NCBI RefSeq assembly: GCF_006439055.1
Contig: NZ_RCZC01000002.1
Span: forward strand, 703,351 to 767,350
Length of the DNA: 64,000 bases
Origin: Sphingomonas glacialis
GTDB lineage: Bacteria > Pseudomonadota > Alphaproteobacteria > Sphingomonadales > Sphingomonadaceae
Direction of reading: 5' to 3'
The translations under genes were made by a program, and so were the position numbers. The notes under the pieces are model-generated. The model did no database searches. It was not told the DNA's origin and saw only the letters and a program-made list of their open reading frames with translations. Shown here piece by piece: positions 42,197 to 51,044 of the stretch (position 1 is the stretch's first letter; every line of letters begins with the position of its first letter).

Positions 42197-42990
42197 GACG
42201 TTTCGGGATCGCCTTGCGCCGCAAGCACCGCATCGCTGCGCGCTAGCATCACCACGCGCAGGCCGCACGAGGCCGCACGCCGCAACGCGAGGTCGGTCGC
42301 CGCCGAGATCGTCACCAGCAACGGGCAATTCGCCAACGCCGCCTTCTCGACCAGTTCGTACGAGCAGCGCGACGAGAGCAACGCAAACCCGCCATCCCAG
42401 TCCCGCCCCTCGCGCGCCATCGCGCCGATCAACTTGTCGAACGCATTGTGCCGCCCAACATCCTCGCGGACGAGCAGCACCTCGCCCTCCGCCGAGCACA
42501 ACGCCGCGGCATGGACCGCGCCGGTCGCGCGATTGAGCGGCTGGAGCGGGCGCAGGGTGTTCAAGCCGCGGAACAGCGCAGCGCTATCGGCGCGGCTCTG
42601 CGCTGTCACGGTGGGCAACGGGCGCAGCGCCTGTTCGAGATTCTCGATCCCGCACATCCCGCACGACGATTCGGAGACGCGGTGCCGCACACGCTCGAGC
42701 AGACCCGGCGCGCACTCGGGCGTCAGCGCGACGCGCACGACATCGCCGTCGGCGCGCGAATGCACGTCGATCCCGAGCACCGCCTCGACACCCGGGATCA
42801 GCCGCTCGCTCAAGGCGAAGCCCGTCGCGAAATCCTCGAGGTCGGTCGGCGACGCCATCATCACGGCATAGCCGATGCCGCTGAATTCAAGCGCGATCGG
42901 CCGTTCGACCGCAACCGCGCGGGTGATCGCGCTGTGCGTGCCATCAGCGCGGATCTGCGCGAACGTCTGGTCGAGGGCGGCATCCGTCAT
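42193..42990 (-). CDS. fdhD: Formate dehydrogenase accessory sulfurtransferase FdhD
   Basis: A 265-residue protein that transfers sulfur from IscS to the bis-MGD cofactor of formate dehydrogenases. The catalytic cysteine pair is in 'SSCGMCG' near 110, and the cofactor-binding 'REDVGRHNAFDKLIG' near 175 and 'SSRCSYELVEKAA' are conserved. It heads the fdhD-mobA-moeA operon and is divergent from the bis-MGD oxidoreductase gene it probably serves. Confidence 0.93.
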   Translation of the reverse strand: MTDAALDQTFAQIRADGTHSAITRAVAVERPIALEFSGIGYAVMMASPTDLEDFATGFALSERLIPGVEAVLGIDVHSRADGDVVRVALTPECAPGLLERVRHRVSESSCGMCGIENLEQALRPLPTVTAQSRADSAALFRGLNTLRPLQPLNRATGAVHAAALCSAEGEVLLVREDVGRHNAFDKLIGAMAREGRDWDGGFALLSSRCSYELVEKAALANCPLLVTISAATDLALRRAASCGLRVVMLARSDAVLAAQGDPETS

Positions 42991-43156
42991 CGCACCGCCC
43001 TAGCCGATCCGTCCCCATCGCCAAATGCGCAATCGCGCACGGCAAGACCGTTTCGCCCGATCGCATGCCTCCCAAATTTCTGCGTGAACCAATTGGTTGG
43101 GCTATCGTTCAGCAGCGAAGCCCGCATCGCTACGCGGGTCATATGCGGGAACGATC

Positions 43157-45448
43157 ATGGTCAAGCAAAAGTCGGACGCCCCTGAAATCGAGCCGTTCGA
43201 AGGGCCCGCCGGAGGCTGGGGATCGGTCCGGTCGCTCGCCGAGATCCTGCCGCGCGAGCGTGTCGGCCCCGAGGCGCTGCGCGAGCTCGTCCGCCAGAAC
43301 AAGCCCGACGGCTTCCAGTGCGTCAGCTGCGCCTGGCCCAAGCCAAAGCATCACCATCCCGCCGAATTCTGCGAGGAAGGCGCCAAGGCGACCGCGTGGG
43401 AGCTGACCAGCTATCGCACCACGCCCGATTTCTTCCAGCAGCACACGCTAACCGAATTGCGCGACTGGAAGGATTACGACCTCGAGCAGAACGGCCGCCT
43501 GACGCATCCGATGCGCTACGACGCCGCGACCGACAAATATGTCGCGTGCAGCTGGGACGAGGCGTTCGCCGAGATCGGCGCGACGCTCCGGCCGATGGAT
43601 CCCAAGTCGGTGGTCTTCTATTCGTCCGGCCGGACCAGCCTCGAGGCGTCGTACATGTACGGCCTGATGGCGCGGATGTACGGCAACCAGAACCTGCCCG
43701 ACAGTTCGAACATGTGCCACGAATCGACCTCGGTCGGGCTCAAGGCGGCGATCGGCGTGCCCGTCGGCACGACGCGGCTCGAGGATTTCGAGACATGCGA
43801 CATGATCCTGTTCTTCGGGCAGAATGTCGGGTCGAACGCGCCGCGGATGCTCCATGACCTGCGCAGCTGCCGCAAGCGCGGGGTCGAAATCGTCACCTTC
43901 AACCCCTTGAAGGAACGCGGGCTCGAGCGCTTCACCGATCCGCAGAACCCGATCGAGATGGCGACGCTCGGCGAGACCAACATCTCGACGCAATATCACC
44001 AGGTGAAGGCGGGCGGCGATCTCGCGGCGATGATGGGGATCGCCAAGTTCCTCGTCGAATGGCACGACGCCGCGATCGCCGCGGGCCAGCCGCCGGTGCT
44101 CGATACCACCTTCATAGCCGAGCATACCCACGGCTTCGACGCGTTCGTCGCGTCGGTGCGTGCCGCCGATTGGGATGCGATCGTCCAGGAATCGGGCCTG
44201 CCCAAGGCGGAACTCGAGGAATCGGCGCGGCTCTATGCCAAGGCCAAGGCGGTGCTCGCGATCTACGGCATGGGTCTGACCCAACACGTCAAGGGCGTCG
44301 AGAACGTCCGCATGGTCGTCAATTTGCTCCTCATGCGCGGCAATATCGGCAAGCCCGGCGCGGGCCCGACCCCGGTGCGCGGCCATTCGAACGTGCAGGG
44401 CCAGCGCACCGTCGGCATCACCGAGAAGACCGAGCTCGTGCCCGTCGAGCGACTCGAGAAGCAATACGGCTTCACCGCGCCGCGCGAGAAGGGGCTCAAC
44501 ACCGTCGAGGCGTGCCGCGGGGTGATCGACGGGTCGGTCAAGGCGTTCGTCGCGCTCGGCGGCAACTTCCTGCGCGCGGTGCCCGAGACCGAGCCGATGG
44601 AAGCCGCCTGGACCAAGCTCGACGTGTCGGTTCAGATCGCGACCAAGCTCAACCGCAACCACCTCTTCCCCGGCAAGGTGACCTATCTCCTGCCCTGTCT
44701 CGGCCGGATCGAGAGCGACGTGCAGGCAAGCGGCCCGCAGATCGTCACGGTCGAGGATTCGACGAGCTGCATCCACGCCTCGCGCGGCAAGGCGCATCCG
44801 GCGAGCGACCATCTGCTGTCGGAACCCGCCATCGTCGGTGCGCTCGCCAAGCAGCTCCTGCCGCCCAATCCCAAGATCGATTGGGACGCCTGGGTCGCCG
44901 ACTATGCGTTGATCCGCGATGCGATCGAGGAAACCTATCCAAAGATATTTCCCGACTTCAACAACAAGCTGTTCAAGCCCGGCGGGTATTGGAAGGGCAA
45001 CAAGGCGTCCGAGCGGATCTGGCTGACCGAGAGCGGCAAGGCCGAATTCCTCGCGCCGAGCGGGCTATGCGCAACGGGCTTCGACGATGCCGAAGGGCGT
45101 TTCCGCCTAATGACGCTGCGCTCCAACGACCAGTTCAACACGACGATCTACGGCTATCACGATCGCTTCCGCGGCGTGAAGGGCACGCGCGACGTGCTCT
45201 TCATCCATACCGAGGACATGACCGCCGCCGGGCTTTCGGACGGTCAGATCGTCGCGCTCGAAAGCGATGCCGGCGACGGGATCACCCGCCGCCGCGACGG
45301 ACTGATCGTCACGCCGTACGACATCCCGCGCGGCTGCCTCGGCGCCTATTACCCCGAGTGCAACGTGCTGATGCCGGTCGAGCATTATGCAGAGGAAAGC
45401 TTCGTCCCCGCGGCGAAATCGGTGCCGGTAAAGATCGTCGCGGGCTAA
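43157..45448 (+). CDS. FdhF/YdeP family bis-MGD oxidoreductase
   Basis: A 763-residue molybdopterin oxidoreductase of the formate-dehydrogenase-H-like group. The N-terminal Cys segment ('FQCVSCAWPKPKHHH', with a further Cys in 'EFCEEGAK') resembles YdeP and can hold an iron-sulfur cluster. 'NMCHESTSVGLK' near 195, 'FFGQNVGSNAPR', 'RGNIGKPGAGPTPVRGHSNVQG' in pattern, and the C-terminal cofactor-binding domain 'RSNDQFNTTIYGYHDR' follow. No Tat signal, so it is cytoplasmic. The true substrate is unknown. The start is placed at MVKQKSD after a GCGGGA site; a 20-residue longer frame exists. Confidence 0.88.
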   Translation: MVKQKSDAPEIEPFEGPAGGWGSVRSLAEILPRERVGPEALRELVRQNKPDGFQCVSCAWPKPKHHHPAEFCEEGAKATAWELTSYRTTPDFFQQHTLTELRDWKDYDLEQNGRLTHPMRYDAATDKYVACSWDEAFAEIGATLRPMDPKSVVFYSSGRTSLEASYMYGLMARMYGNQNLPDSSNMCHESTSVGLKAAIGVPVGTTRLEDFETCDMILFFGQNVGSNAPRMLHDLRSCRKRGVEIVTFNPLKERGLERFTDPQNPIEMATLGETNISTQYHQVKAGGDLAAMMGIAKFLVEWHDAAIAAGQPPVLDTTFIAEHTHGFDAFVASVRAADWDAIVQESGLPKAELEESARLYAKAKAVLAIYGMGLTQHVKGVENVRMVVNLLLMRGNIGKPGAGPTPVRGHSNVQGQRTVGITEKTELVPVERLEKQYGFTAPREKGLNTVEACRGVIDGSVKAFVALGGNFLRAVPETEPMEAAWTKLDVSVQIATKLNRNHLFPGKVTYLLPCLGRIESDVQASGPQIVTVEDSTSCIHASRGKAHPASDHLLSEPAIVGALAKQLLPPNPKIDWDAWVADYALIRDAIEETYPKIFPDFNNKLFKPGGYWKGNKASERIWLTESGKAEFLAPSGLCATGFDDAEGRFRLMTLRSNDQFNTTIYGYHDRFRGVKGTRDVLFIHTEDMTAAGLSDGQIVALESDAGDGITRRRDGLIVTPYDIPRGCLGAYYPECNVLMPVEHYAEESFVPAAKSVPVKIVAG

Positions 45449-45456
45449 CCCTCCCC

Positions 45457-45551
45457 CGTCACCCCGGGCTCGTCCCGGGGTCCACCGCGACCCGAGTGCT
45501 GCCGCCGAAGTGGGCGGGGCATGGTGGGCCCCGCCACAAGGCCGGGTGACG
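45457..45551. repeat. Family B palindromic repeat
   Basis: Inverted arms starting CGTCACCCCGG (45457-45487) and ending CCGGGTGACG (about 45520-45551), each with an internal GC-rich hairpin, lie between the converging YdeP-type gene and modC. Same family as 32997-33092. Confidence 0.78.
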
Positions 45552-45574
45552 AATTCGCTTCAAGCGAGGATCGC

Positions 45575-46195
45575 TTAAACCGACCCCATCTCCACCACAG
45601 TCGTAGCCAACCGATCGACCTCGCCCCGATCATGGCTGACATACAAAATCGGCAGCCCCACCTCGTCGCGCACGCGCTCGATCAACTCCATGATCTCGCC
45701 CCGCCGCGGTCGATCGAGCGAAGCGAGCGGTTCGTCCATCAGCAGGAACGCCGGGCCCGACAGCAGCGCCCGCCCGATCGCGACGCGCTGCGCCTCGCCG
45801 CCCGAGAGCGTGCGCGGCCAGCGATCGAGCAGGTGCGCAATCCCCAGCAACGCGCTGACCTCGTCGAGCGTCATCCCCGCCCCCGCCGCACGCCCAGCGC
45901 CGTACAACAGGTTGGCGCGCACGCGGTAATGCGGGAAGAGCCGCGCATCCTGGAAAATATAGCCGCAGCGGCGCTGCTCGGCGGGAACATTGGTGGTGCG
46001 ATCGAACAGGGTCCGACCCGCGACACGGACATGCCCGGCATCGGGCCGCAGCAACCCGGCGATCATCGCCAGCGCGCTCGTCTTGCCCACGCCCGACGGC
46101 CCGAACAGCGCGGTCAGCCCGGCCCCGCTCTGGAACGCCAGCGCCGCCACGGTGCCCGAACGAAAGCGATGCCGCACATCGACGTCAAAAGACAT
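45575..46195 (-). CDS. modC: Molybdate ABC transporter ATP-binding protein ModC (short form)
   Basis: A 206-residue ATPase with Walker A 'GPSGVGKTS' near 33, signature 'LSGGEAQRVAIGRAL' near 126, Walker B 'FLLMDEPL' and switch His in 'YVSHD'. The usual C-terminal TOBE (molybdate-sensing) domain is absent; E. coli ModC is about 350 residues. It may therefore lack molybdate feedback. Its ATG overlaps the end of modB by 11 bases. The start at 46195 is preferred to 46210. Confidence 0.9.
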   Translation of the reverse strand: MSFDVDVRHRFRSGTVAALAFQSGAGLTALFGPSGVGKTSALAMIAGLLRPDAGHVRVAGRTLFDRTTNVPAEQRRCGYIFQDARLFPHYRVRANLLYGAGRAAGAGMTLDEVSALLGIAHLLDRWPRTLSGGEAQRVAIGRALLSGPAFLLMDEPLASLDRPRRGEIMELIERVRDEVGLPILYVSHDRGEVDRLATTVVEMGSV

Positions 46196-46865
46196 GATCG
46201 ACGCCCCCACGGCGGCTCAGCCATTCCGACAGCAAAAGTGCGGCGAGCGACAGCAGCACCGAGATCACCGCCAGCCGCGCGACCATCGGGTCCGACCCCG
46301 GCACCTGCAGCGCCGAATAGATCGCGATCGGCAGCGTCTGCGTCTCGCCCGGAATGTTCGAGACGAAGGTGATCGTCGCGCCGAACTCGCCGAGCGAGCG
46401 CGCGAAGCCGAGCACCGCTCCCGCCGCGATCCCCGGCAGCGCGAGCGGGATCGTTATCGTCCGCCACACGCGCAGCCGCGACGCGCCGAGCGTTCGCGCG
46501 GCGCCCTCGAGCCGCGGGTCGACCGCTTCGATCGACAGCCGGATCGCGCGGACCATCAGCGGCAGCGCCATGATCCCCGCCGCCACCGCCGCCCCGGTCC
46601 AGCGAAACAGCAGCGACACGCCGATCGCGGCAAGTGGCGCGCCGAGCGGGCCGTTGGGTGCGAAGGCCAGCAGCAGCAACCAACCCGTCACCACCGGCGG
46701 CAACACCAGCGGCAGATGGACCAGCCCGTCGAGCAGGAACTTGCCCGGAAAGCGCACCCGCGCCAGCAACATCGCCAGCACAAACGCGATCGGCAGCGTC
46801 ACCAGCACCGCCACGAGACTGATCTTGAGCGACAGCCAGACGATGGTCCACAGGTCAGGCGTCAT
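46185..46865 (-). CDS. modB: Molybdate ABC transporter permease ModB
   Basis: A 226-residue inner-membrane permease with about five to six hydrophobic helices and the EAA loop ('EGAARTLGASRLRVWRTITIPLALPG') that docks the ATPase. 'FARSLGEFGATITFVSNIPGET' is characteristic of ModB/CysT-type permeases. It lies between modA (8-base gap) and modC (overlap). Confidence 0.93.
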   Translation of the reverse strand: MTPDLWTIVWLSLKISLVAVLVTLPIAFVLAMLLARVRFPGKFLLDGLVHLPLVLPPVVTGWLLLLAFAPNGPLGAPLAAIGVSLLFRWTGAAVAAGIMALPLMVRAIRLSIEAVDPRLEGAARTLGASRLRVWRTITIPLALPGIAAGAVLGFARSLGEFGATITFVSNIPGETQTLPIAIYSALQVPGSDPMVARLAVISVLLSLAALLLSEWLSRRGGVDHVF

Positions 46866-46873
46866 CGATCCGC

Positions 46874-47632
46874 TCAGCGCGCCACGAAGCCGTAATGCCG
46901 GAAGATCGCCTTGCCCGCACTCGACACCAGGAAACGCCGGAACTGCTCACCCGCCGCCGCCGAGGGCGCCGCCTTGAGCAACGCCACCGGATAGGTAATC
47001 GGAGGATGGCTCGCCGCAGGGAACACCCCGACGATCCGGACCGCCTTCGAGGCAAAGGCGTCGGTCGCATAAACGATGCCGTACGGCGCCGCGCCCCGCT
47101 CGACCAGGGCGAGCGCCGAGCGCACGCTGTCGCCGCGCGCGACCTTCGGCGCGACGGCACCCCAGACGCCCAGCGCCGTCAGCGCCTGCTGCCCGTATTT
47201 CCCCGCCGGGACCGCACTGTCCGCCATCGCGAGCCGTCCGCTGCCGAGCCACTGCGCCAGCGCGAAACCGCGCCTGATCGTCACCGGTTTCGCCGCCGCC
47301 GCAGGCGCGACGAGCACCAGCCGGTTGCCAAGGAACGTCACACGGCTCGCCGGCACGATCGCGCCCTTCTTGGCCAGCGCGTTCATCCAATCCTCGTCGG
47401 CCGAGACGAACAGATCGGCGGGCGCACCCGCCTCGATCTGCCGCGCGAGCGCCGAGGAGGCGCCGAACGAGATGACCGGCCGCTCATGATGCCGCGCCGC
47501 CCAGGCATCGGCGGCGGCGTTCATCGATTCCTGCAGGCTCGCCGCCGCGAGCACGAGCGGCCCGCGCGCGAGCGCCGGAGCAGCGGCAAGCAGCGCGACA
47601 GCCACGGTGATCGCTCGAAAGAGGGGGCGCAT
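46874..47632 (-). CDS. modA: Periplasmic molybdate-binding protein ModA
   Basis: A 252-residue substrate-binding protein with a Sec signal ending 'APALA' near 23. Ligand-site regions 'LAAASLQESMNAA', 'SFGASSALARQI', 'GAPADLFVSAD' and 'YGIVYATDA' match ModA. Start at 47632 has TAGGAG upstream; the longer frame to 47686 is rejected. It is part of moaC-moeA-modA-modB-modC. Confidence 0.93.
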   Translation of the reverse strand: MRPLFRAITVAVALLAAAPALARGPLVLAAASLQESMNAAADAWAARHHERPVISFGASSALARQIEAGAPADLFVSADEDWMNALAKKGAIVPASRVTFLGNRLVLVAPAAAAKPVTIRRGFALAQWLGSGRLAMADSAVPAGKYGQQALTALGVWGAVAPKVARGDSVRSALALVERGAAPYGIVYATDAFASKAVRIVGVFPAASHPPITYPVALLKAAPSAAAGEQFRRFLVSSAGKAIFRHYGFVAR

Positions 47633-47703
47633 CGTCAAACTCCTACGGCCGAAATCGTGCATGGCGCGCTCCGTGCGGCAGAGCAACCCGGTCCGGCACC
47701 CGC

Positions 47704-48888
47704 CTAGAAGTCGATCACCGAGACCATGCTGCCAGCCGGCGCCGCAGCGGCATGGGGGAGCCGTCGGATCAGCACATCGGCCTCGGCCAGCGCGCGTTGC
47801 AGCCCCGAATCCTGGTTGCCGAGCGGCGCCACCCCGTCGCCATCGAAGCGCGCGCGCACGAAGGTCTCGCGCGCGCTCACCGCCTCGAGCGGCGCGGTCA
47901 GCTCTGCGCTACGCCAGCGCAGCGCCGCGGACGGCGCGCGCCCGCTCAGCCCTGCGAGCAACGTCGTCAGGAACAGCCGCGCGGTGACCATCGCCGAACT
48001 CGGATTGCCCGGCAGCCCGAGCACGAATTGCGCGCCGCGTCGCCCGAACCAGACCGGCTTGCCCGGCATGATCGCGATCCGCGAGAACAGGATCTCGGTC
48101 CCGAGCGACACGAAGATCTGCTTGGCATAATCCTTCTCGCCGACAGACGCGCCGCCGGTGACGACGACCACATCGGCTTCGTCGAGCGCCCTGGTCGCGC
48201 CCGCGGTCAGTTCGGCAATGTCGTCGCGGAGCCGATAGCGGTCGATGATCTCCGCACCCCACGCTTCGCCAAGCGCCGCCGCGCCATAAGACGCGCTTTC
48301 AGGGATGCTGCCGGCGCGCCCGCGCGCGTGACCCGGCTCGGCCAGTTCGTCGCCCGTGCTGATCACGCTAAGCCGCGGACGCCGCCACACCGGCACCGTC
48401 GCGACATCCGCCCCCGCCGCGGCGACCAGCGCACGCGGGCCAAGCACGGTCCCCGCCTCGAGCAAGACCTCGCCGACGCGGAAGTCCGAACCATGCGGAC
48501 GGATATAGCGTTTGCCCGAAAGCGTCCCCACGACGCGCATCGTGTCGCCCTCGCGCGCGACGTCTTCCTGCACGACCACGCGGTCCGCGCCTTCCGGCAG
48601 CGGCGCCCCCGTGAAGAGCCGCACGCACGCGCCTTGTTGCACCACGCCGTCGAACCGCGTGCCCGGATAGGCCACGCCGATCACGCGAAACGGCGCGCCG
48701 AGCGCAAGGTCGGCATCGCGCAATGCATAGCCGTCCATCACCGAGATATCGCTCCGCGGCGCATCGACCTGCGCGACACACGGCTCGGCCAGCACGCGCC
48801 CCTGCGCCGCGCCGAGCGTAACCGTCTCCGCCGCAAGCGGCTGCGCCTCGGCGACGACGATCGCCAGCGCTTCGTCGAACGAGATCAC
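47704..48888 (-). CDS. moeA: Molybdopterin molybdenumtransferase MoeA (second copy)
   Basis: A 394-residue MoeA from GTG 48888, which overlaps the moaC stop (GTGA). 'DISVMDGYALRD' near 50, 'LFTGAPLPEGADRVVVQED' near 100, 'TGDELAEPG', 'VVTGGASVGEKDY' and 'GLPGNPSSAMV' are present. The canonical MPT-binding motifs look closer to classic MoeA than the copy at 40461. One of the two may serve a different cofactor form or tungsten, but that is speculation. Confidence 0.9.
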   Translation of the reverse strand: MISFDEALAIVVAEAQPLAAETVTLGAAQGRVLAEPCVAQVDAPRSDISVMDGYALRDADLALGAPFRVIGVAYPGTRFDGVVQQGACVRLFTGAPLPEGADRVVVQEDVAREGDTMRVVGTLSGKRYIRPHGSDFRVGEVLLEAGTVLGPRALVAAAGADVATVPVWRRPRLSVISTGDELAEPGHARGRAGSIPESASYGAAALGEAWGAEIIDRYRLRDDIAELTAGATRALDEADVVVVTGGASVGEKDYAKQIFVSLGTEILFSRIAIMPGKPVWFGRRGAQFVLGLPGNPSSAMVTARLFLTTLLAGLSGRAPSAALRWRSAELTAPLEAVSARETFVRARFDGDGVAPLGNQDSGLQRALAEADVLIRRLPHAAAAPAGSMVSVIDF

Positions 48889-49400
48889 GCCGCGTCCGCC
48901 TGCCAGACGCCCGAGCGGCCACCCGACTTCGCCGTCACCTGGATCCCCTCGATCCGCATCGTGCGATCGACCGCCTTGAGCATGTCGAACAGCGTCAGGC
49001 AGGCGACGCTGACCGCGGTCAACGCTTCCATCTCGACCCCCGTCTGGCCCTTGGTCTTGACGATCGCTTCGACGCGGAAACCCGGCAACGTCGCATCCGC
49101 TGTAATCCGCACCTTGATGCTCGTCAGCAGCAGCGGATGGCACATCGGGATTAGCGTGCTGGTCTGCTTGGCGCCCATCACGCCGGCAAGCTCGGCGGTC
49201 TGCACCACCGCGCCCTTGGGCGCTGCGCCGCGCTCGACGATGTCGAGCGTCTCGGCGGTACAGAGCAGCCGCCCCTCGGCGGTGGCGACGCGCGCGGTGT
49301 CGGCCTTTTCGCTGACATCGACCATATGCGCACGGCCTGCGGCGTCGATATGGGTCAGCCCGTCCGCAGTGTCAGCGGTCGGAGTTTCGGGATCGGGCAT
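48885..49400 (-). CDS. moaC: Cyclic pyranopterin monophosphate synthase MoaC
   Basis: A 171-residue enzyme converting the MoaA product to cyclic pyranopterin monophosphate. 'LTHIDAAGRAHMVDVS' near 16, 'KQTSTLIPMCHPLLLTS' near 75, 'TGVEMEALTAVSVACLTLFDM' near 118 and 'GGRSG' near 160 include the conserved His and Lys/Asp sites. An in-frame start at 49430 is possible; 49400 is chosen because it better fits family length. It heads the moaC-moeA-modABC operon. Confidence 0.93.
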   Translation of the reverse strand: MPDPETPTADTADGLTHIDAAGRAHMVDVSEKADTARVATAEGRLLCTAETLDIVERGAAPKGAVVQTAELAGVMGAKQTSTLIPMCHPLLLTSIKVRITADATLPGFRVEAIVKTKGQTGVEMEALTAVSVACLTLFDMLKAVDRTMRIEGIQVTAKSGGRSGVWQADAA

Positions 49401-49433
49401 GGTCTGTCCCACTGCTGGCGTCGATGGCACCGC

Positions 49434-49631
49434 TCAGCCCTCGTCGATGTCGAGGAACGGCACGACGTCATTGTCGGTCGCGAACCACAGCCCCGCCTGG
49501 ACATCCTCTGGCTGCTGCCGCGCGACCACGATAGCCTCGGCCAGGGGGCCGTAGAACAGCGTCTGGGCGACGGGATCGCTCTCGTCGAGATGATAGAGCC
49601 GCACGCTCGCGGTCGAGGAAGTGGTGCGCAT
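49434..49631 (-). CDS. Small hypothetical protein upstream of moaC
   Basis: A 65-residue acidic protein ('SVRLYHLDESDPVAQTLFYGPLAEAIVVARQQPED'). No signal peptide or membrane helix is seen. It reads in the same direction as moaC, 33 bases upstream, and has balanced codon use. I do not recognise a family; it resembles small uncharacterised sphingomonad proteins. Confidence 0.6.
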   Translation of the reverse strand: MRTTSSTASVRLYHLDESDPVAQTLFYGPLAEAIVVARQQPEDVQAGLWFATDNDVVPFLDIDEG

Positions 49632-49686
49632 CGCACTGCTTTGCCGCCGCCGGACGGCGGCGGCAAGGCCTCACGGTGTCACCCGT

Positions 49687-50079
49687 CTAGCGTTGCACGC
49701 GGCCCAGGCCGCTTGCCTTGGCCATGCCCGATCGCACGACGCTATAGTCGGCGGCGGTCATCGGATAGGAATCGGGCAGCGACCATTTCGCGCGATACGT
49801 TTCGGGCGTCAGCCCATGTCCCGACAGATGGCGCTTGAGCGCCTTGAACCGCGCACCGCATTCCAGGCAGGCGATCGAATCGGGGCGAACACTCGCGCGA
49901 ACCGAAACCGCCGGCGTCGGTGCTTCCTCTGCTGCAGCAGGCGCTTCGCCAAGCTGCGTCATCGAAGCATAGACCGACTTGATCAACTCTGGCACTTCGC
50001 CGGTGCCGACACGATTGGCGCTGACCTGCGCGATAACGATATCCCCAACGAGCCGTAACATCTTCAAATCCACGAACAT
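49687..50079 (-). CDS. mucR: MucR/Ros family zinc-finger transcriptional regulator
   Basis: A 130-residue alphaproteobacterial H-NS-like regulator. The C2H2 zinc site is C71-x2-C74-x9-H84-x3-H88 ('CLECGARFKALKRHLSGHG'), followed by 'LTPETYRAKWSLPDSYPM', the MucR hallmark. Such proteins bind AT-rich promoters and control exopolysaccharide, motility and cell-cycle genes. The long AT-rich stretch upstream (50090-50180) may include autoregulatory sites. M7 (50061) is an alternative start. Confidence 0.93.
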   Translation of the reverse strand: MFVDLKMLRLVGDIVIAQVSANRVGTGEVPELIKSVYASMTQLGEAPAAAEEAPTPAVSVRASVRPDSIACLECGARFKALKRHLSGHGLTPETYRAKWSLPDSYPMTAADYSVVRSGMAKASGLGRVQR

Positions 50080-50282
50080 CTTTCCTTATATACGCTCTTT
50101 TCGGGCCGCGGCTTGAAACGAGCAGGCGAATAAAAAGGATATAGTCCCAGAAAAGCCAAAAGGTTGCGCGAGTGCAGCAAATAGAGTTGGGACGGCGATC
50201 GTGGCGGACCGTGGAACAACTGGCTCCGTCGCCACTTCCCGCTATAGGTCGCGCGGATATCGTGATGCGGCAACGGCGTTAG

Positions 50283-51044
50283 ATGGACCATGATCGACCA
50301 CATTCCCTCCCGGCAACGTTCGATCGATCCCGCAAGCCCGACGGCCATCGCGTGATCAAGGTCGTCAGCTACAATATCCACAAGGGCATCGGACTCGATC
50401 GCCAGCGCGACCCGCGCCGCATCCTCGATGTGCTGCGCGAGATCGACGGCGACGTCATCGCCCTGCAGGAGGCCGATCGCCGGTTCGGCACCAAGGCGCG
50501 CGTCATCCCGCAGCATCTGATGGACGAGCACAGCCCATGGGCGCCCGTGACGATCGGCCATGACCGCGCGAGCATGGGGTTCCACGGCAACGCGCTGCTG
50601 GTCCGCAAGGGCAGCGCGGTGCAAAGCTGCGCAACGCTCCACATCCCAGCGCTCGAACCGCGCGGCGCGATCCGCGCCGATGTCGTCGCCGGCGGCACGC
50701 CGATCCGCGTGCTCGGGATGCACCTCGATCTCTCGGGCCTGTGGCGCCGCAAACAGGCGCGCGCGATCCTCGCGCATATCGACGCCTGCCCGGCACGCCT
50801 GCCGACGGTGTTGATGGGCGATCTCAACGAATGGACCCCGGCAGGCGGATGCCTGCACGATTTCGGGCGCGACTATCCGAGCGTCCCGACCGGCCCGAGC
50901 TTCCACGCGCGCCGCCCGGTCGGGCGGCTCGACCGGATCATGACGCGCGGCTTCCGCGTGGTCGAATACGGCGTCCATGCGAGCGCCACCGCCCGGCGCG
51001 CCTCGGATCATCTGCCGATCTGGGCGGTGCTGGAACCCGAGTGA
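50283..51044 (+). CDS. Endonuclease/exonuclease/phosphatase family protein
   Basis: A protein of up to 253 residues with the EEP fold: 'VVSYNIHKGIG' near 27, 'ALQEADRRFG' near 60, 'GMHLDLSG' near 145, 'LMGDLNEW' near 178 and 'RRASDHLPIWA' at the end, which are the catalytic Asn, Glu, Asp and His sites. It may be a phospholipase- or phosphodiesterase-like hydrolase; substrate unknown. GTG 50352 just before the fold is an alternative start. The TGA overlaps the ATG of the patatin-like gene. Confidence 0.87.
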   Translation: MDHDRPHSLPATFDRSRKPDGHRVIKVVSYNIHKGIGLDRQRDPRRILDVLREIDGDVIALQEADRRFGTKARVIPQHLMDEHSPWAPVTIGHDRASMGFHGNALLVRKGSAVQSCATLHIPALEPRGAIRADVVAGGTPIRVLGMHLDLSGLWRRKQARAILAHIDACPARLPTVLMGDLNEWTPAGGCLHDFGRDYPSVPTGPSFHARRPVGRLDRIMTRGFRVVEYGVHASATARRASDHLPIWAVLEPE

